19,319 nucleotides of DNA from Streptosporangiaceae bacterium (GCA_030041195.1 JASHOI010000439.1:1-19319); one strand, 5' to 3'. Positions 1 to 7,477 are shown, counted from the first letter of the stretch. Translations and numbers: made by a program. Notes: generated from the sequence alone by a model not told the origin.

Positions 1-993
1 TACGGCATCGGCCTGACCGGCGTTCCGATCATCAACGTCAACAACAACTGCTCGACCGGCTCGTCCGCGCTGTTCCTCGCGCGCCAGGCGGTGGCCAGCG
101 GCATGGCGGACTGCGTGCTCGCCCTCGGCTTCGAGCAGATGGTGCCCGGGGCGCTCGGCTCGTCCTTCCCCGAGAGGGTCAGCCCGCTGTTCCGGCACGA
201 GGCCGTGGAGCGTGAGGTCCAGGGGATCGACCCGGCCGCGCCGCACGCGGCCCAGCTGTTCGGCGGCGCCGGCCAGGCCTACGCGGACGAGTACGGCATG
301 GACCCGTCGCTGTTCGCGCAGATCTCGGTGAAGGCACGCAAGCACGCGGCCAACAACCCGTACGCGGTCTTCCGCGACCCGGTCACGGTCGAGCAGGTGC
401 TGGACTCCCCGGTGATCTACGGCCCGCTGACCCGGCTCCAGTGCTGCCCGCCCACCTGCGGCGCGGCCGCGGCCGTCGTGTGCTCCCCCGAGTACGCACG
501 CCGGCACGGCCTGGACGGCAGCGTCGCGATCAGGGCCCAGGCGATGACCACCGACACCGCCGCCAGTTTCGAGCGTGACATGCGGAAGGTTGTCGGCTAC
601 GACATGGCCGTCGACGCGTCCCGCCAGGTCTACGAGGCGTCCGGCATCGGCCCCGAGGACATCCGGGTGGTTGAGCTGCACGACTGCTTCACCACCAACG
701 AGCTGCTCACTTACGAGGCTCTCGGCCTGACCCCGGAGGGCACCGCCGAGAAGTTCGTGCTGGACGGCGACAACACCTATGGCGGGCGCGTGGTCACGAA
801 CCCCTCCGGCGGCCTGCTGTCGAAGGGTCACCCACTCGGCGCGACCGGCCTCGCGCAAACCGCCGAGCTCGTCTGGCAGCTGCGCGGCCAGGCCGGGCCG
901 CGGCAGGTGGACGACGTCAGCGTCGCGCTGCAGCACAACCTCGGGCTCGGCGGCGCCTGCGTCGTGACCATGTACGAGAGGGTCGCCGCCTGA
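1..993 (+). CDS. Thiolase, SCP-x / lipid-transfer protein type (5' partial)
   Basis: This is the C-terminal part of a thiolase-fold enzyme. The reading frame is open from base 1, so the start lies upstream and the first internal ATG at 91 is not the true start. The nucleophilic cysteine sits in NNNCSTGSSAL (TGC at 49-51). The later catalytic segments are also present: a VELHDCF motif near 673-693 and SKGHPLGATG near 823-852, which supplies the catalytic His. The C-terminal LGLGGACVV is typical of the sterol-carrier/lipid-transfer thiolases. Members of this family cleave 3-oxoacyl-CoA in breakdown of steroid side chains or branched acyl chains. The next gene, an SDR, begins 32 bp downstream on the same strand, and a crotonase follows, which supports a beta-oxidation role. 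Whether it is catalytic or a non-degradative lipid-transfer paralogue cannot be decided without the N-terminus. Confidence 0.9.
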   Translation, partial: YGIGLTGVPIINVNNNCSTGSSALFLARQAVASGMADCVLALGFEQMVPGALGSSFPERVSPLFRHEAVEREVQGIDPAAPHAAQLFGGAGQAYADEYGMDPSLFAQISVKARKHAANNPYAVFRDPVTVEQVLDSPVIYGPLTRLQCCPPTCGAAAAVVCSPEYARRHGLDGSVAIRAQAMTTDTAASFERDMRKVVGYDMAVDASRQVYEASGIGPEDIRVVELHDCFTTNELLTYEALGLTPEGTAEKFVLDGDNTYGGRVVTNPSGGLLSKGHPLGATGLAQTAELVWQLRGQAGPRQVDDVSVALQHNLGLGGACVVTMYERVAA

Positions 994-1025
994 CCCGCCC
1001 GCACTCACGGACAAGGACGCATCGC

Positions 1026-1853
1026 ATGGGAAAGCTGGACGGCAAGATCGCCATCGTCTCCGGCGCGGGGCGCGGCATCGGCCGCTCGATCGCCCTCAAG
1101 CTCGCCGCCGAGGGCGCCAGCGTGGTCGTTAACGACCTCGACGCCTCACCCGCCGGCGAGGTGGTGAACGAGATCACCGGCGCCGGCGGCAGCGCGGTCG
1201 CGTGCCCGGGCAGCGTGAGCGCCCCGGACTTCGGCGAGCGCTTCGTCGGCGCGGCCACCCAGCACTTCGGCGGGCTCGACATCATCATCAACAACGCCGG
1301 CTACACGTGGGACACGGTCATCCAGAAGATGGGCGACGAGCAGTGGGACGCGATCCTCGACGTCCACCTCAAGGCGCCGTTCCGGATCCTGCGCGCGGCC
1401 CAGCCGGTGATCAGCAAGGCCGCGAAGGCGGAGGCCGCGCAGGGCCTGGAGATACACCGCAAGGTGGTGAACATCTCGTCGGTCGCTGGGCTGTACGGCA
1501 ACGCGGGCCAGGTCAATTACTCGTCGGCCAAGGCCGGCATCGTCGGCCTGACCCGCACGCTGGCCAAGGAGTGGGGCCGCTACAAGGTCAACGTCAACGC
1601 GGTCGCGTTCGGCTTCATCGAGACGCGGCTGACCGCCGCGAGCGCCGACGGCAGCGCCACGATCGACATCGAGGGCCGTGAGATCAAGGTGGGCGTCAAC
1701 CCGGCGCTGCTGGAGATGGCGAAGCACATGATCCCGCTCGGCCGCCCGGGCACGCCGGACGAGGCCGCGGGCTCGGTCGTGATGCTCACGTACCCGGAGG
1801 CCGACTACGTGAGCGGCCAGGTCCTGGTCACTGGCGGCGGCTTCGAGTCATGA
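1026..1853 (+). CDS. SDR-family dehydrogenase (FabG / 3-hydroxyacyl-CoA dehydrogenase-like)
   Basis: This is a classical short-chain dehydrogenase of 275 residues. The Rossmann glycine motif GAGRGIG lies at about residues 13-19 and NNAG at 89-92. The catalytic Ser is at 151/152, and Tyr165 and Lys169 form YSSAK. Acidic residues after beta-2 (NDLD, 36-39) favour NAD(H) over NADP(H); this is inferred from family rules. An AAGGA-like ribosome site lies about 9 bases before the ATG. Between a thiolase and a crotonase it most likely oxidises a 3-hydroxyacyl-CoA, as the equivalent of the dehydrogenase part of a multifunctional beta-oxidation enzyme. It has a longer insert (residues 128-146) before the catalytic Ser and a longer substrate loop (205-230) than small FabG proteins. 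The stop codon overlaps a possible downstream ATG (ATGA). Confidence 0.88.
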   Translation: MGKLDGKIAIVSGAGRGIGRSIALKLAAEGASVVVNDLDASPAGEVVNEITGAGGSAVACPGSVSAPDFGERFVGAATQHFGGLDIIINNAGYTWDTVIQKMGDEQWDAILDVHLKAPFRILRAAQPVISKAAKAEAAQGLEIHRKVVNISSVAGLYGNAGQVNYSSAKAGIVGLTRTLAKEWGRYKVNVNAVAFGFIETRLTAASADGSATIDIEGREIKVGVNPALLEMAKHMIPLGRPGTPDEAAGSVVMLTYPEADYVSGQVLVTGGGFES

Positions 1854-1951
1854 GCGCGGCGCCCGGCGGCTACGTCTCGGCGTGGAAGGACGACGAGGTC
1901 CTCGCGCCCGGCGAGGTCGCTGACAAGTTCGCCGTCCGCTCCCTCCGGTAG
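1850..1951 (+). CDS. Possible small coupled ORF (33 aa), unrecognised
   Basis: An ATG overlaps the stop of the SDR gene as ATGA and opens a 33-codon frame ending in TAG at 1949-1951. The peptide starts MSAAPGGYVSAWKDDEV and has no transmembrane segment, cysteine pair or motif I recognise. The overlap is the same type of junction as elsewhere in this window, so translational coupling is possible. It fills most of the 111-bp gap before the crotonase gene. It could equally be a decayed remnant of a gene once placed here or a chance frame. No function is proposed. Confidence 0.3.
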   Translation: MSAAPGGYVSAWKDDEVLAPGEVADKFAVRSLR

Positions 1952-1964
1952 CCAGCGGGCGGGC

Positions 1965-2786
1965 GTGATGACCGGCAGCGAACCCGCGGGCCCGCTGGTG
2001 ACGAGCCGGGCCGACGGACCGGTCACCGTGGTCTCGCTGGCCCGGCCGGGCCGGCTCAACGCGCTGACCGCGCCGCTGCTGACCGCGCTGCGCGACGAAC
2101 TGCTCAGGACTGGTGACAACGCCGCGTGCCGGGTGGTCGTCCTGACCGGCGAGGGCACGTCGTTCTGCAGCGGCATGGATCTCGACGCCGGGATCACCGA
2201 CGACAGCCACGGCGACCCGGCCCAGAACGGCCTGGCCGGCCTTCATGCGGGCGTGGCCGTCATCGTCGCGCTGCGCGAGATCCGCCAGCCGGTGATCGCG
2301 GCGGTGCGCGGCAACGCCGTGGGCGCGGGCTTCGCCCTGGCCGCCGCCTGCGACCTGCGGATCGTCGCGCCGGATGTGCGCTTCTCCGCGCCGTTCGTGC
2401 GGCTCGGTGTCAGCGCCGGTGACCTGGGACTGTCCTGGTTCCTGCCGCGGATCGCCGGCTGGGGGCGGGCGGCCGAGGTGTTCTACCGCGCGGCTGCCGT
2501 TGACGCCGAGGCGGCCGTTGCGGCCGGGCTGGCCAGCGAGATCGCCGACGATCCGCTGGCCCGGGCGGTCGAGGTGGCCACGGAGATCGGCGCACAGCCC
2601 GGCTACGGCGTGGCCGCCACCAAGGAGCTTCTGAACGCCACCTGGTCGTCCAGCCTGCGCGATCACCTCGCGTCCGAGGCCCGGGCGCAGGTGCTCGGCC
2701 TGCTGACCGACGACCACCGCGCCGCGCTCGACGCACAGCGCAGCGCTATGTCCCGGCGCAGCGGGCTGTCCCGGCGTCCTGGATAG
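1965..2786 (+). CDS. Enoyl-CoA hydratase/isomerase family protein (crotonase fold)
   Basis: The protein has 273 residues from the GTG at 1965; an ATG directly follows at 1968 and may be the real start. The two oxyanion-hole regions are visible: FCSGMDLDAG at about 67-76 and RGNAVGAGFALAAACD at about 115-130. In the region that holds the two catalytic glutamates of mitochondrial enoyl-CoA hydratase, the first is replaced (APFVRLG in place of a PE motif), while the second appears kept as Glu171 in GRAAEVF. An Asp at 153 (SAGDLG) sits nearby. So simple hydratase chemistry is uncertain, and isomerase or another crotonase reaction is possible. The gene belongs to the thiolase/SDR/acyl-CoA synthetase cluster, and its TAG stop overlaps the ribosome-binding sequence of the next gene. 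Confidence 0.85.
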   Translation: MMTGSEPAGPLVTSRADGPVTVVSLARPGRLNALTAPLLTALRDELLRTGDNAACRVVVLTGEGTSFCSGMDLDAGITDDSHGDPAQNGLAGLHAGVAVIVALREIRQPVIAAVRGNAVGAGFALAAACDLRIVAPDVRFSAPFVRLGVSAGDLGLSWFLPRIAGWGRAAEVFYRAAAVDAEAAVAAGLASEIADDPLARAVEVATEIGAQPGYGVAATKELLNATWSSSLRDHLASEARAQVLGLLTDDHRAALDAQRSAMSRRSGLSRRPG

Positions 2787-2794
2787 GAGTCACC

Positions 2795-3418
2795 ATGTAC
2801 CTGACCCAGCCCCTGCACCGCGCGGTGCAGCAGATGCCCGACGCCACCTACTCGGTGTACCGCGACCGCACGCTCAGCAACCGGCAGGTCTGCGACCGCG
2901 TTGCCCGGATCGCCGGCGGGCTGCACGCGCGAGGCGTGGCCAGGGACGCCCGGGTCGGGCTGCTGTCGCCGAACACCGACACGTTCTTCCATGTCTGCCT
3001 GGCGATCGCGTGGGCCGATGCCGTGGTGGTGCCGCTCAACACCCGGTGGACCGTCAAGGAGATCGCTGCCCAGGCTGCGGGAGATCATCTGCAGCGGGGA
3101 CGGGCCCGTCCCGGACGGGCTCACGGCCTGGCGGACCTGCTCGGCGCGGGCCCGGTCGAGGATGCGCACCGCCAGGGTGAGGCGCTGGCCGGGATCTTCT
3201 ACACCGGCGGCACCACCGGCTCGCCCAAGGGTGTCATGCTCAGCCATCGCGGCATCTTCCTGTCCGCGATCGGCAGCACGGCCGCCCTCTCGCGGGTGCC
3301 GCACGACGGCGCGACGCTGCTGGTGGCGCCCGCCTTCCAGCTGGCCGGTTTCGCCATCTGGGTGCAGGGCATGGTGCTGCGGATGACCGCCGTGCCCATG
3401 CCGCTGAGCAGGTTTTAA
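2795..3418 (+). pseudogene. Truncated and frame-disrupted acyl-CoA synthetase (AMP-binding)
   Basis: An AGGAG site precedes the ATG. The open frame codes for 207 residues, against about 500 for the family. The N-terminal AMP-binding region is clear (VGLLSPNTDTFF; VVVPLNTRWTVKEIA), as is the ATP/AMP signature YTGGTTGSPKGVMLSH at about residues 136-151. Two defects are seen. Between about 3070 and 3131 the in-frame peptide is unlike the family, while the next forward frame reads a sensible LREIICSGDGPVPDGLTAW before the family sequence resumes in the original frame, so bases were lost or gained on both sides. Then the frame ends at VPMPLSRF with a TAA supplied by an AT-rich palindromic element. 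The rest of the large domain and the whole C-terminal lid domain, with its catalytic Lys, are missing. It is almost certainly inactive as a ligase. Confidence 0.85.
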
Positions 3419-3475
3419 AAGATCTAGGAGGCTCGTGTGTAAATACCGCACTTAATCCTCCTAGATCATTAAAAT
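3413..3475. repeat. AT-rich palindromic element flanked by TTAAAA repeats
   Basis: GATCTAGGAGG (3421-3431) and CCTCCTAGATC (3457-3467) form a perfect 11-bp inverted repeat around 25 bases. Inside it, GTGTG (3435-3439) and CGCAC (3447-3451) can add a second stem with one G-U pair, giving a bulged hairpin with a 7-base tip. TTAAAA stands directly left (3415-3420) and, after one base, right (3469-3474), like a target duplication. Bases 3411-3480 hold only 27 G/C out of 70, far below the surroundings. It interrupts the acyl-CoA synthetase and supplies its stop codon. It could be a small non-autonomous insertion, a scar or end of an excised element, or a structured recombination site. A terminator is less likely because the plus-strand side has no U-run, although the minus side has four. 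Confidence 0.7.
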
Positions 3476-3734
3476 CGAACATCCGAGCGGATCCCGGCTG
3501 GGGCGGCTGGTGCTGGCGGGGCTGGTGGTACAGCGCGGAACGTCTCAGGTGCGCGCCATGCGCCGACGACCCCGGCACGCCGCTATCCCCAACGCCCCAG
3601 CACCCCGTCAAGGACGCGGCATTGCGTCCTGTTATGTCGTCGGCACTGCGACACCAGCAGCCAGGCGTGCGTGCCGCCCTGGATGCCGGATATGCCGGGT
3701 TCTGGAGGGCTGGGACCCCGATGCTTCGATGCGG
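3476..3734. other. Non-coding stretch with no recognisable gene
   Basis: This is most of the gene-free stretch between the broken acyl-CoA synthetase and padR. Open frames cross it on both strands, but none has a ribosome site, a recognisable domain or continuity with a gene family. The sequence does not continue the interrupted acyl-CoA synthetase in any frame that I can recognise. The one structured feature is the nested inverted repeat annotated separately at 3562-3644. Confidence 0.6.
3562..3644. repeat. Nested stem-loop in non-coding DNA
   Basis: GCCGACGAC (3562-3570) pairs perfectly with GTCGTCGGC (3636-3644), giving a 9-bp outer stem. Inside, AGGACGC (3611-3617) pairs with GCGTCCT (3624-3630) around a 6-base loop. 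No T-run follows either arm, so a standard intrinsic terminator is not supported. It could be a structured RNA, a protein-binding palindrome or a remnant of a mobile sequence. Confidence 0.45.
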
Positions 3735-3764
3735 TTGACTGCGCCGCGGGAGCGGTGCGACACT
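3735..3764 (+). promoter_or_regulatory. Putative promoter of the padR-ABC operon
   Basis: TTGACT (3735-3740) and GACACT (3759-3764) are separated by 18 bases and resemble -35 and -10 elements of the main sigma factor; the -10 match is weak (A at position 2, T at position 6). The predicted transcription start falls near 3771, at the first ATACYCGGTAT box, which fits repression by a protein bound there. Confidence 0.45.
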
Positions 3765-3770
3765 CAGGCC

Positions 3771-3795
3771 ATACTCGGTATGCAATACCCGGTAT
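3771..3795 (+). promoter_or_regulatory. Tandem PadR-type operator boxes
   Basis: ATACTCGGTAT (3771-3781) and ATACCCGGTAT (3785-3795) differ at one base. Each is nearly a palindrome with ATAC/GTAT arms, and they lie 14 bp apart centre to centre. They sit between the putative -10 element and the ribosome site (GGAGG, 3797-3800 with the preceding G) of a padR gene. PadR repressors commonly bind inverted repeats with arms of this kind in their own promoters, so autoregulation is the natural inference. Confidence 0.7.
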
Positions 3796-3807
3796 GGAGG
3801 TGGGTGC

Positions 3808-4389
3808 ATGTCGGTTCGGCACAGCCTGCTGGTGCTCCTGGACGCCGGGCCGATGCACGGCTACGGGCTCAAGACCGAGTTCGAGGCGGCGACCGGGGAC
3901 GTGTGGCCGCTCAACGTCGGGCAGGTCTACACGACGCTGGCGCGCCTGGAACGGGACGGGCTGGTCTCAACCGAGACCGAGGCCGACGGCCAGAAGGTTT
4001 ACGCGATCACCGAGGCCGGCCGGAACGAGGTGCGGCGGTGGTTCGAGACGCCGGTGGCTCGGGAGGTGGTGCCGCGCCAGGAACTGGCGATCAAGCTGGT
4101 CTTCGCGATGCGCTCGGCCTCGGCGGACGTCGCCGACGTGGTGCAGCGACAGCGCGTGGCCACGATGCGGTCGCTGCAGGAGGTCACCCGGCTCAAGGCC
4201 GATGCCGAGGCCGACGGTGACCTGGCCTGGCTGCTGATGCTCGACGCGCTCGTGTTCCAGGCCGAGGCCGAGGCGCGCTGGCTCGACTTGTGCGAGGCAC
4301 GGCTGGCCAGAGAGCGCGGGCAGCGCGCCACGCCGCTGCCGCGTGCCGGCGCCGCGGCGCCGCGGCCGATCGCGGAGCGGAGCAGCTGA
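3808..4389 (+). CDS. PadR-family transcriptional regulator
   Basis: The protein has 193 residues. The N-terminal winged helix-turn-helix (about 1-85) carries the family hallmarks: MHGYGLK at about 16-22, VGQVYTTLARLERDGLV at about 37-53, and a wing ending in YAITEAGRNEV. The C-terminal part (about 90-180) is the helical dimerisation region (Vir_act_alpha_C type). A GGAGG ribosome site lies 7 bases before the ATG. The final TGA overlaps the ATG of the downstream ABC ATPase by one base (TGATG), so regulator and transporter are very probably one operon. It probably represses the operon until an effector, perhaps a substrate of the transporter, releases it. The last 25 residues are Arg/Ala/Pro-rich and probably disordered. 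Confidence 0.93.
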   Translation: MSVRHSLLVLLDAGPMHGYGLKTEFEAATGDVWPLNVGQVYTTLARLERDGLVSTETEADGQKVYAITEAGRNEVRRWFETPVAREVVPRQELAIKLVFAMRSASADVADVVQRQRVATMRSLQEVTRLKADAEADGDLAWLLMLDALVFQAEAEARWLDLCEARLARERGQRATPLPRAGAAAPRPIAERSS

Positions 4390-5102
4390 TGCCGATTCTC
4401 GAGATAGACCGGGCCGGGCGGGTCTTCGGGTCCCGGGAGGCCCGGGTGGTGGCGCTGGATAACGTGTCGCTTCGCGTCGGGCACGGCGAGTTCGTCGCGG
4501 TCATGGGGCCGAGCGGCTCGGGCAAGTCGACGCTGCTGCACCTGGCGGGCGGCCTGGACAGGCCCACGTCGGGCCGCGTGCTGCTGAACGGCCGGGACCT
4601 GGCCGGCATGAGTGCCGCCGATCTGGCGCTGACCCTGCGGCACGAGATCGGCTTTGTGTTCCAGGGGCTGAACCTGCTGCCCACGCTCAGCGCGGCCGAG
4701 AACGTGGCGCTGCCGCTCGAACTGGATGGCGTCAGGCCGAGGGCCGCGATGTCGGCCGCCAGGAGCCTGCTCGACTCGGTTGGCCTGGGCGCTGTGGCCG
4801 ACAGGTTCCCCGGCCGGCTGTCCGGCGGCGAGCAACAGCGGGTGGCGATCGCCAGGGCGGTCACCGGCGGCCGGACGCTGCTGCTGGCCGACGAGCCCAC
4901 CGGGGCGCTCGACACGGTCAGCGGTGAGGCGGTGATGGGCCTGCTGCGCCAGCGGTGCACCGCGGGCTGCGCGGTCGTCCTGATCACTCACGACATGCGG
5001 CACGCCGCCTGGGCCGACCGGGTGATCTTCCTGCGCGACGGACGGGTCGTTGACGAGGCGGCACCGCCCGCCGGCCCCGAGTTCCTGCTGCGGCCGGCGT
5101 GA
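4389..5102 (+). CDS. ABC transporter ATP-binding protein (MacB/LolD-like)
   Basis: This is a 237-residue nucleotide-binding subunit. The motifs are in order: Walker A GPSGSGKST (40-48), Q-loop FVFQGLNLLPTLSA around Gln92, signature LSGGEQQR (144-151), Walker B LLLADEPTGALD (164-175) and switch His201. The AENVALPLEL region after the Q-loop and the TGALD D-loop are typical of the LolD/MacB/FtsE-like group that works with FtsX-type permeases. The start is the ATG overlapping the padR stop; a longer frame upstream runs inside padR and is not used. It overlaps the permease gene by 4 bp (GTGA). It energises the permease encoded next, likely for export or membrane-to-envelope transfer; the substrate is unknown. 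Confidence 0.93.
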   Translation: MPILEIDRAGRVFGSREARVVALDNVSLRVGHGEFVAVMGPSGSGKSTLLHLAGGLDRPTSGRVLLNGRDLAGMSAADLALTLRHEIGFVFQGLNLLPTLSAAENVALPLELDGVRPRAAMSAARSLLDSVGLGAVADRFPGRLSGGEQQRVAIARAVTGGRTLLLADEPTGALDTVSGEAVMGLLRQRCTAGCAVVLITHDMRHAAWADRVIFLRDGRVVDEAAPPAGPEFLLRPA

Positions 5103-7471
5103 GCGCGCTCGGCCGCAAGGCATGGGGGGACCTGGTGCAGCACCGGGCCCGCACGTTGCTGACCATGTTCACCTTGAGCCTGGCCGTGGCCAGCCTGGCC
5201 ACGCTCGCCGTGCCGCGTCTCATGGACCGCGCGATGGACCGTCAGGTCGCAGCAGACCGGCTCTTCGACGTCGCGTTCGGTATCCATGACCTGGTGCTCA
5301 CCCCGGCCGAGTTCGGTGCGCTCGGGCGCCTGCCCGACGTCGCCGCGGTCGGGGCCGACGTCAGGTTCCCGACCCAGGTGACCGCGGGCACCCGCAGACA
5401 GGCGGTCGTGCTGTGGGGCATCGACCTGGCCACCCAGCCGGTGGACGCCATTCACCTGGTCACCGGGCGCCTGCCGCGCTCCGGCGAGGTCCTGGCCGAC
5501 GCGGCAAACGCCAGCGCCACCGACCTGCCGATCGGCGTAGGCACGCGGATCGAGGCCCGCGACAGCGACGGCGCGCAGACGGTGCTGCGCGTCAGCGGCA
5601 CCGCAACCGGGCTGGCCACCAGCCCAAGCCCGGCCGGGGCGAGCACCCCGGTGTTCTACGCCAGCGAGGCCACCGTGCGGTCACTGGCGGGGCTGCGCGG
5701 GGTCAACTTCCTGGCGTTCCGCCTGTCCGACAACACGCCGGGCACCGAAGCGAGCCTGGTCGCCGCGGTTCGCCGCTACCTGGAGAATCTGACCGGGACC
5801 GAGCCGTTCGTGAGCTTGCCCGCAACCCGCGGCCAGGGCGTGTGGCCGGAGCGGTCCTTTTTCGATCACGTGATCGCGCTCTTCAACGTCATCACGCTGC
5901 TCGCCATCTGCTGCGCCCTGTTGCTGATCGCGGCCACGATGAACACGCTCATCGCCGAGCAGGCCGGCCAGATCGCCATCCTCAAGTCGCTGGGCGCGCG
6001 GCGGCATCAGATCGCGGGCGTCGTGCTGCGCACCGCGGGGCTGCTGGGCGGGGCCGGGGCGATCATCGGCACGGGGCTCGGCATCGCGATCTCCTACGTG
6101 ATGACCAGCTACTTCGCCGCGACACTGTTCAACGTGCGGGCCGGGTTCGCGATCTCGGCGCCGGTCGTCGCGGCCAGCCTCGTGCTAGGCCCGGGGCTGG
6201 CCGTGGCCGCGTCCCTGCCCGGCCTGCGGCGCGCGCTGCGGCGGCCGGTGGCCGAGACCCTCGCCGACAGGGGGACCGACGGCTACGGAAACGGCCGGCT
6301 GGAGCGGCTGCTGGCGCGCGCCCGGCTGCTGTCCGGGCCGGCCCGCATGGGAGTGCGCAACGCGCTCCGGCAGAAACGGCGCAGCGCGGCCACGGTCGCG
6401 CAGGTCGCTGTCGCGACCGGGCTCGCTCTGGCGTTGTTCGCGTCCGGCCGGTCTCTGGACATCGGCGTCAGCCAGGTGTTCGCGACCTTCCACTACACGA
6501 TCGCGGTCGACGCGGGCAACGGGTCACCGCTGCTCGGCAGCCGGGCGCAGGCGATCGCGGCCGCGACGCCGGGCGTCACCAGGGCCGAGCCGGTCGTGGA
6601 GGCCGCCGTGGACTACCACGGTGTCGGCTACCCGGCGCTGGGCCTCGGCCCCGATCCGCTGTACCAGTACCGGCTCAGCGCTGGTCGCTGGTTCACCGCC
6701 GCCGACGCCTCGGCGAAGCTACCCGGGGTGGTCCTCGGGCCCGCGGTGGCGAGGGCCGCTCGCGCAAGCATCGGCCAGACGATCAGCCTCGGCACGGCGG
6801 CCGGCCCGATCGCCGTCAGGGTCGTCGGCGTCGACACCGGTCAGAACAACGACGGCGGCATGGTCTACTTCCCCCTGGCGGCGCTGCAGCGGCTCACCGG
6901 AAAGGGCCAAGCGAGCAACGCGCTGTGGCTCGCTACGAGCAGCAGCAGTCACGCCGTGATCGACCGAACGGCCAACGCGGTCGCCGGCCGGCTGGTGGCA
7001 GCCGGCTACCCGGTCGCCGTCCAGGAGACGTACGTGATCGAGGCCGACAACGACGCGATCGACGGCACGGTCCTGGACATCATCGAGGTGCTCGGACTGC
7101 TGGTCCTGGCCATCGCGCTGATGGGCCTCGTCAGCGCCCTCACCATGGGCGTCATCGAGCGGACCAGGGAGATCGGCATCGTGCGCTGCCTCGGCGCCCG
7201 GGCGGGCCAGGTCCGGCGGGTGTTCAGCGCCGAGGGGGTGCTGCTTGCCACCGCCGGCTGGGCGTTCGGCATCCCCGTGGGCTGGCTGATCTACGAGGGG
7301 CTGCTCGCGTTCGTCAAGCACGACTTCGGCGTTCAGGCGCCGGTGGTGTACCCGGCGATCGCCCCGCCGGTCGCGCTCGTCGCCGTCGTCGCGGTCACGC
7401 TCCTGGTCATCAGGCCGCCGCTGCGCCGGGCCACCAGGATCCAGGCCGGCGTCGCGCTCCGCTACGAGTGA
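5099..7471 (+). CDS. FtsX-like ABC transporter permease (two FtsX domains)
   Basis: This 790-residue membrane protein begins with a GTG that overlaps the ATPase stop. A first membrane segment lies at about 20-38, then an extracytoplasmic domain (about 40-250), then three segments at about 260-282, 308-332 and 352-372. The pattern repeats: a segment at about 430-450, a second external domain (about 455-660), and three segments at about 665-690, 715-735 and 758-776. FtsX signatures occur twice, as QIAILKSLGARRHQI near 291-305 and as EIGIVRCLGARAGQV in the second half. The layout matches the long, duplicated permeases that pair with MacB-like ATPases. Such systems use the external domains to move lipids, peptides or antibiotics in a mechanotransmission manner. 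PadR control suggests a stress or drug response, which is inference. Confidence 0.92.
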   Translation: MSALGRKAWGDLVQHRARTLLTMFTLSLAVASLATLAVPRLMDRAMDRQVAADRLFDVAFGIHDLVLTPAEFGALGRLPDVAAVGADVRFPTQVTAGTRRQAVVLWGIDLATQPVDAIHLVTGRLPRSGEVLADAANASATDLPIGVGTRIEARDSDGAQTVLRVSGTATGLATSPSPAGASTPVFYASEATVRSLAGLRGVNFLAFRLSDNTPGTEASLVAAVRRYLENLTGTEPFVSLPATRGQGVWPERSFFDHVIALFNVITLLAICCALLLIAATMNTLIAEQAGQIAILKSLGARRHQIAGVVLRTAGLLGGAGAIIGTGLGIAISYVMTSYFAATLFNVRAGFAISAPVVAASLVLGPGLAVAASLPGLRRALRRPVAETLADRGTDGYGNGRLERLLARARLLSGPARMGVRNALRQKRRSAATVAQVAVATGLALALFASGRSLDIGVSQVFATFHYTIAVDAGNGSPLLGSRAQAIAAATPGVTRAEPVVEAAVDYHGVGYPALGLGPDPLYQYRLSAGRWFTAADASAKLPGVVLGPAVARAARASIGQTISLGTAAGPIAVRVVGVDTGQNNDGGMVYFPLAALQRLTGKGQASNALWLATSSSSHAVIDRTANAVAGRLVAAGYPVAVQETYVIEADNDAIDGTVLDIIEVLGLLVLAIALMGLVSALTMGVIERTREIGIVRCLGARAGQVRRVFSAEGVLLATAGWAFGIPVGWLIYEGLLAFVKHDFGVQAPVVYPAIAPPVALVAVVAVTLLVIRPPLRRATRIQAGVALRYE

Positions 7472-7477
7472 CGCGGC

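Noticed and set aside
3421..3467. Integron attC-like site or plain intrinsic terminator at the AT-rich palindrome
   Set aside because: No paired core-site sequence of the GTTRRRY kind is seen, and no U-run follows on the plus strand, so neither identity is supported.
3510..4220. Plus-strand frame crossing the gap into padR
   Set aside because: The peptide has no recognisable features and the second half is a shadow of padR.
3999..5123. Minus-strand open frame (374 codons) across padR and the ABC ATPase
   Set aside because: No domain and composition typical of an antisense frame; both genes on the plus strand are well supported.
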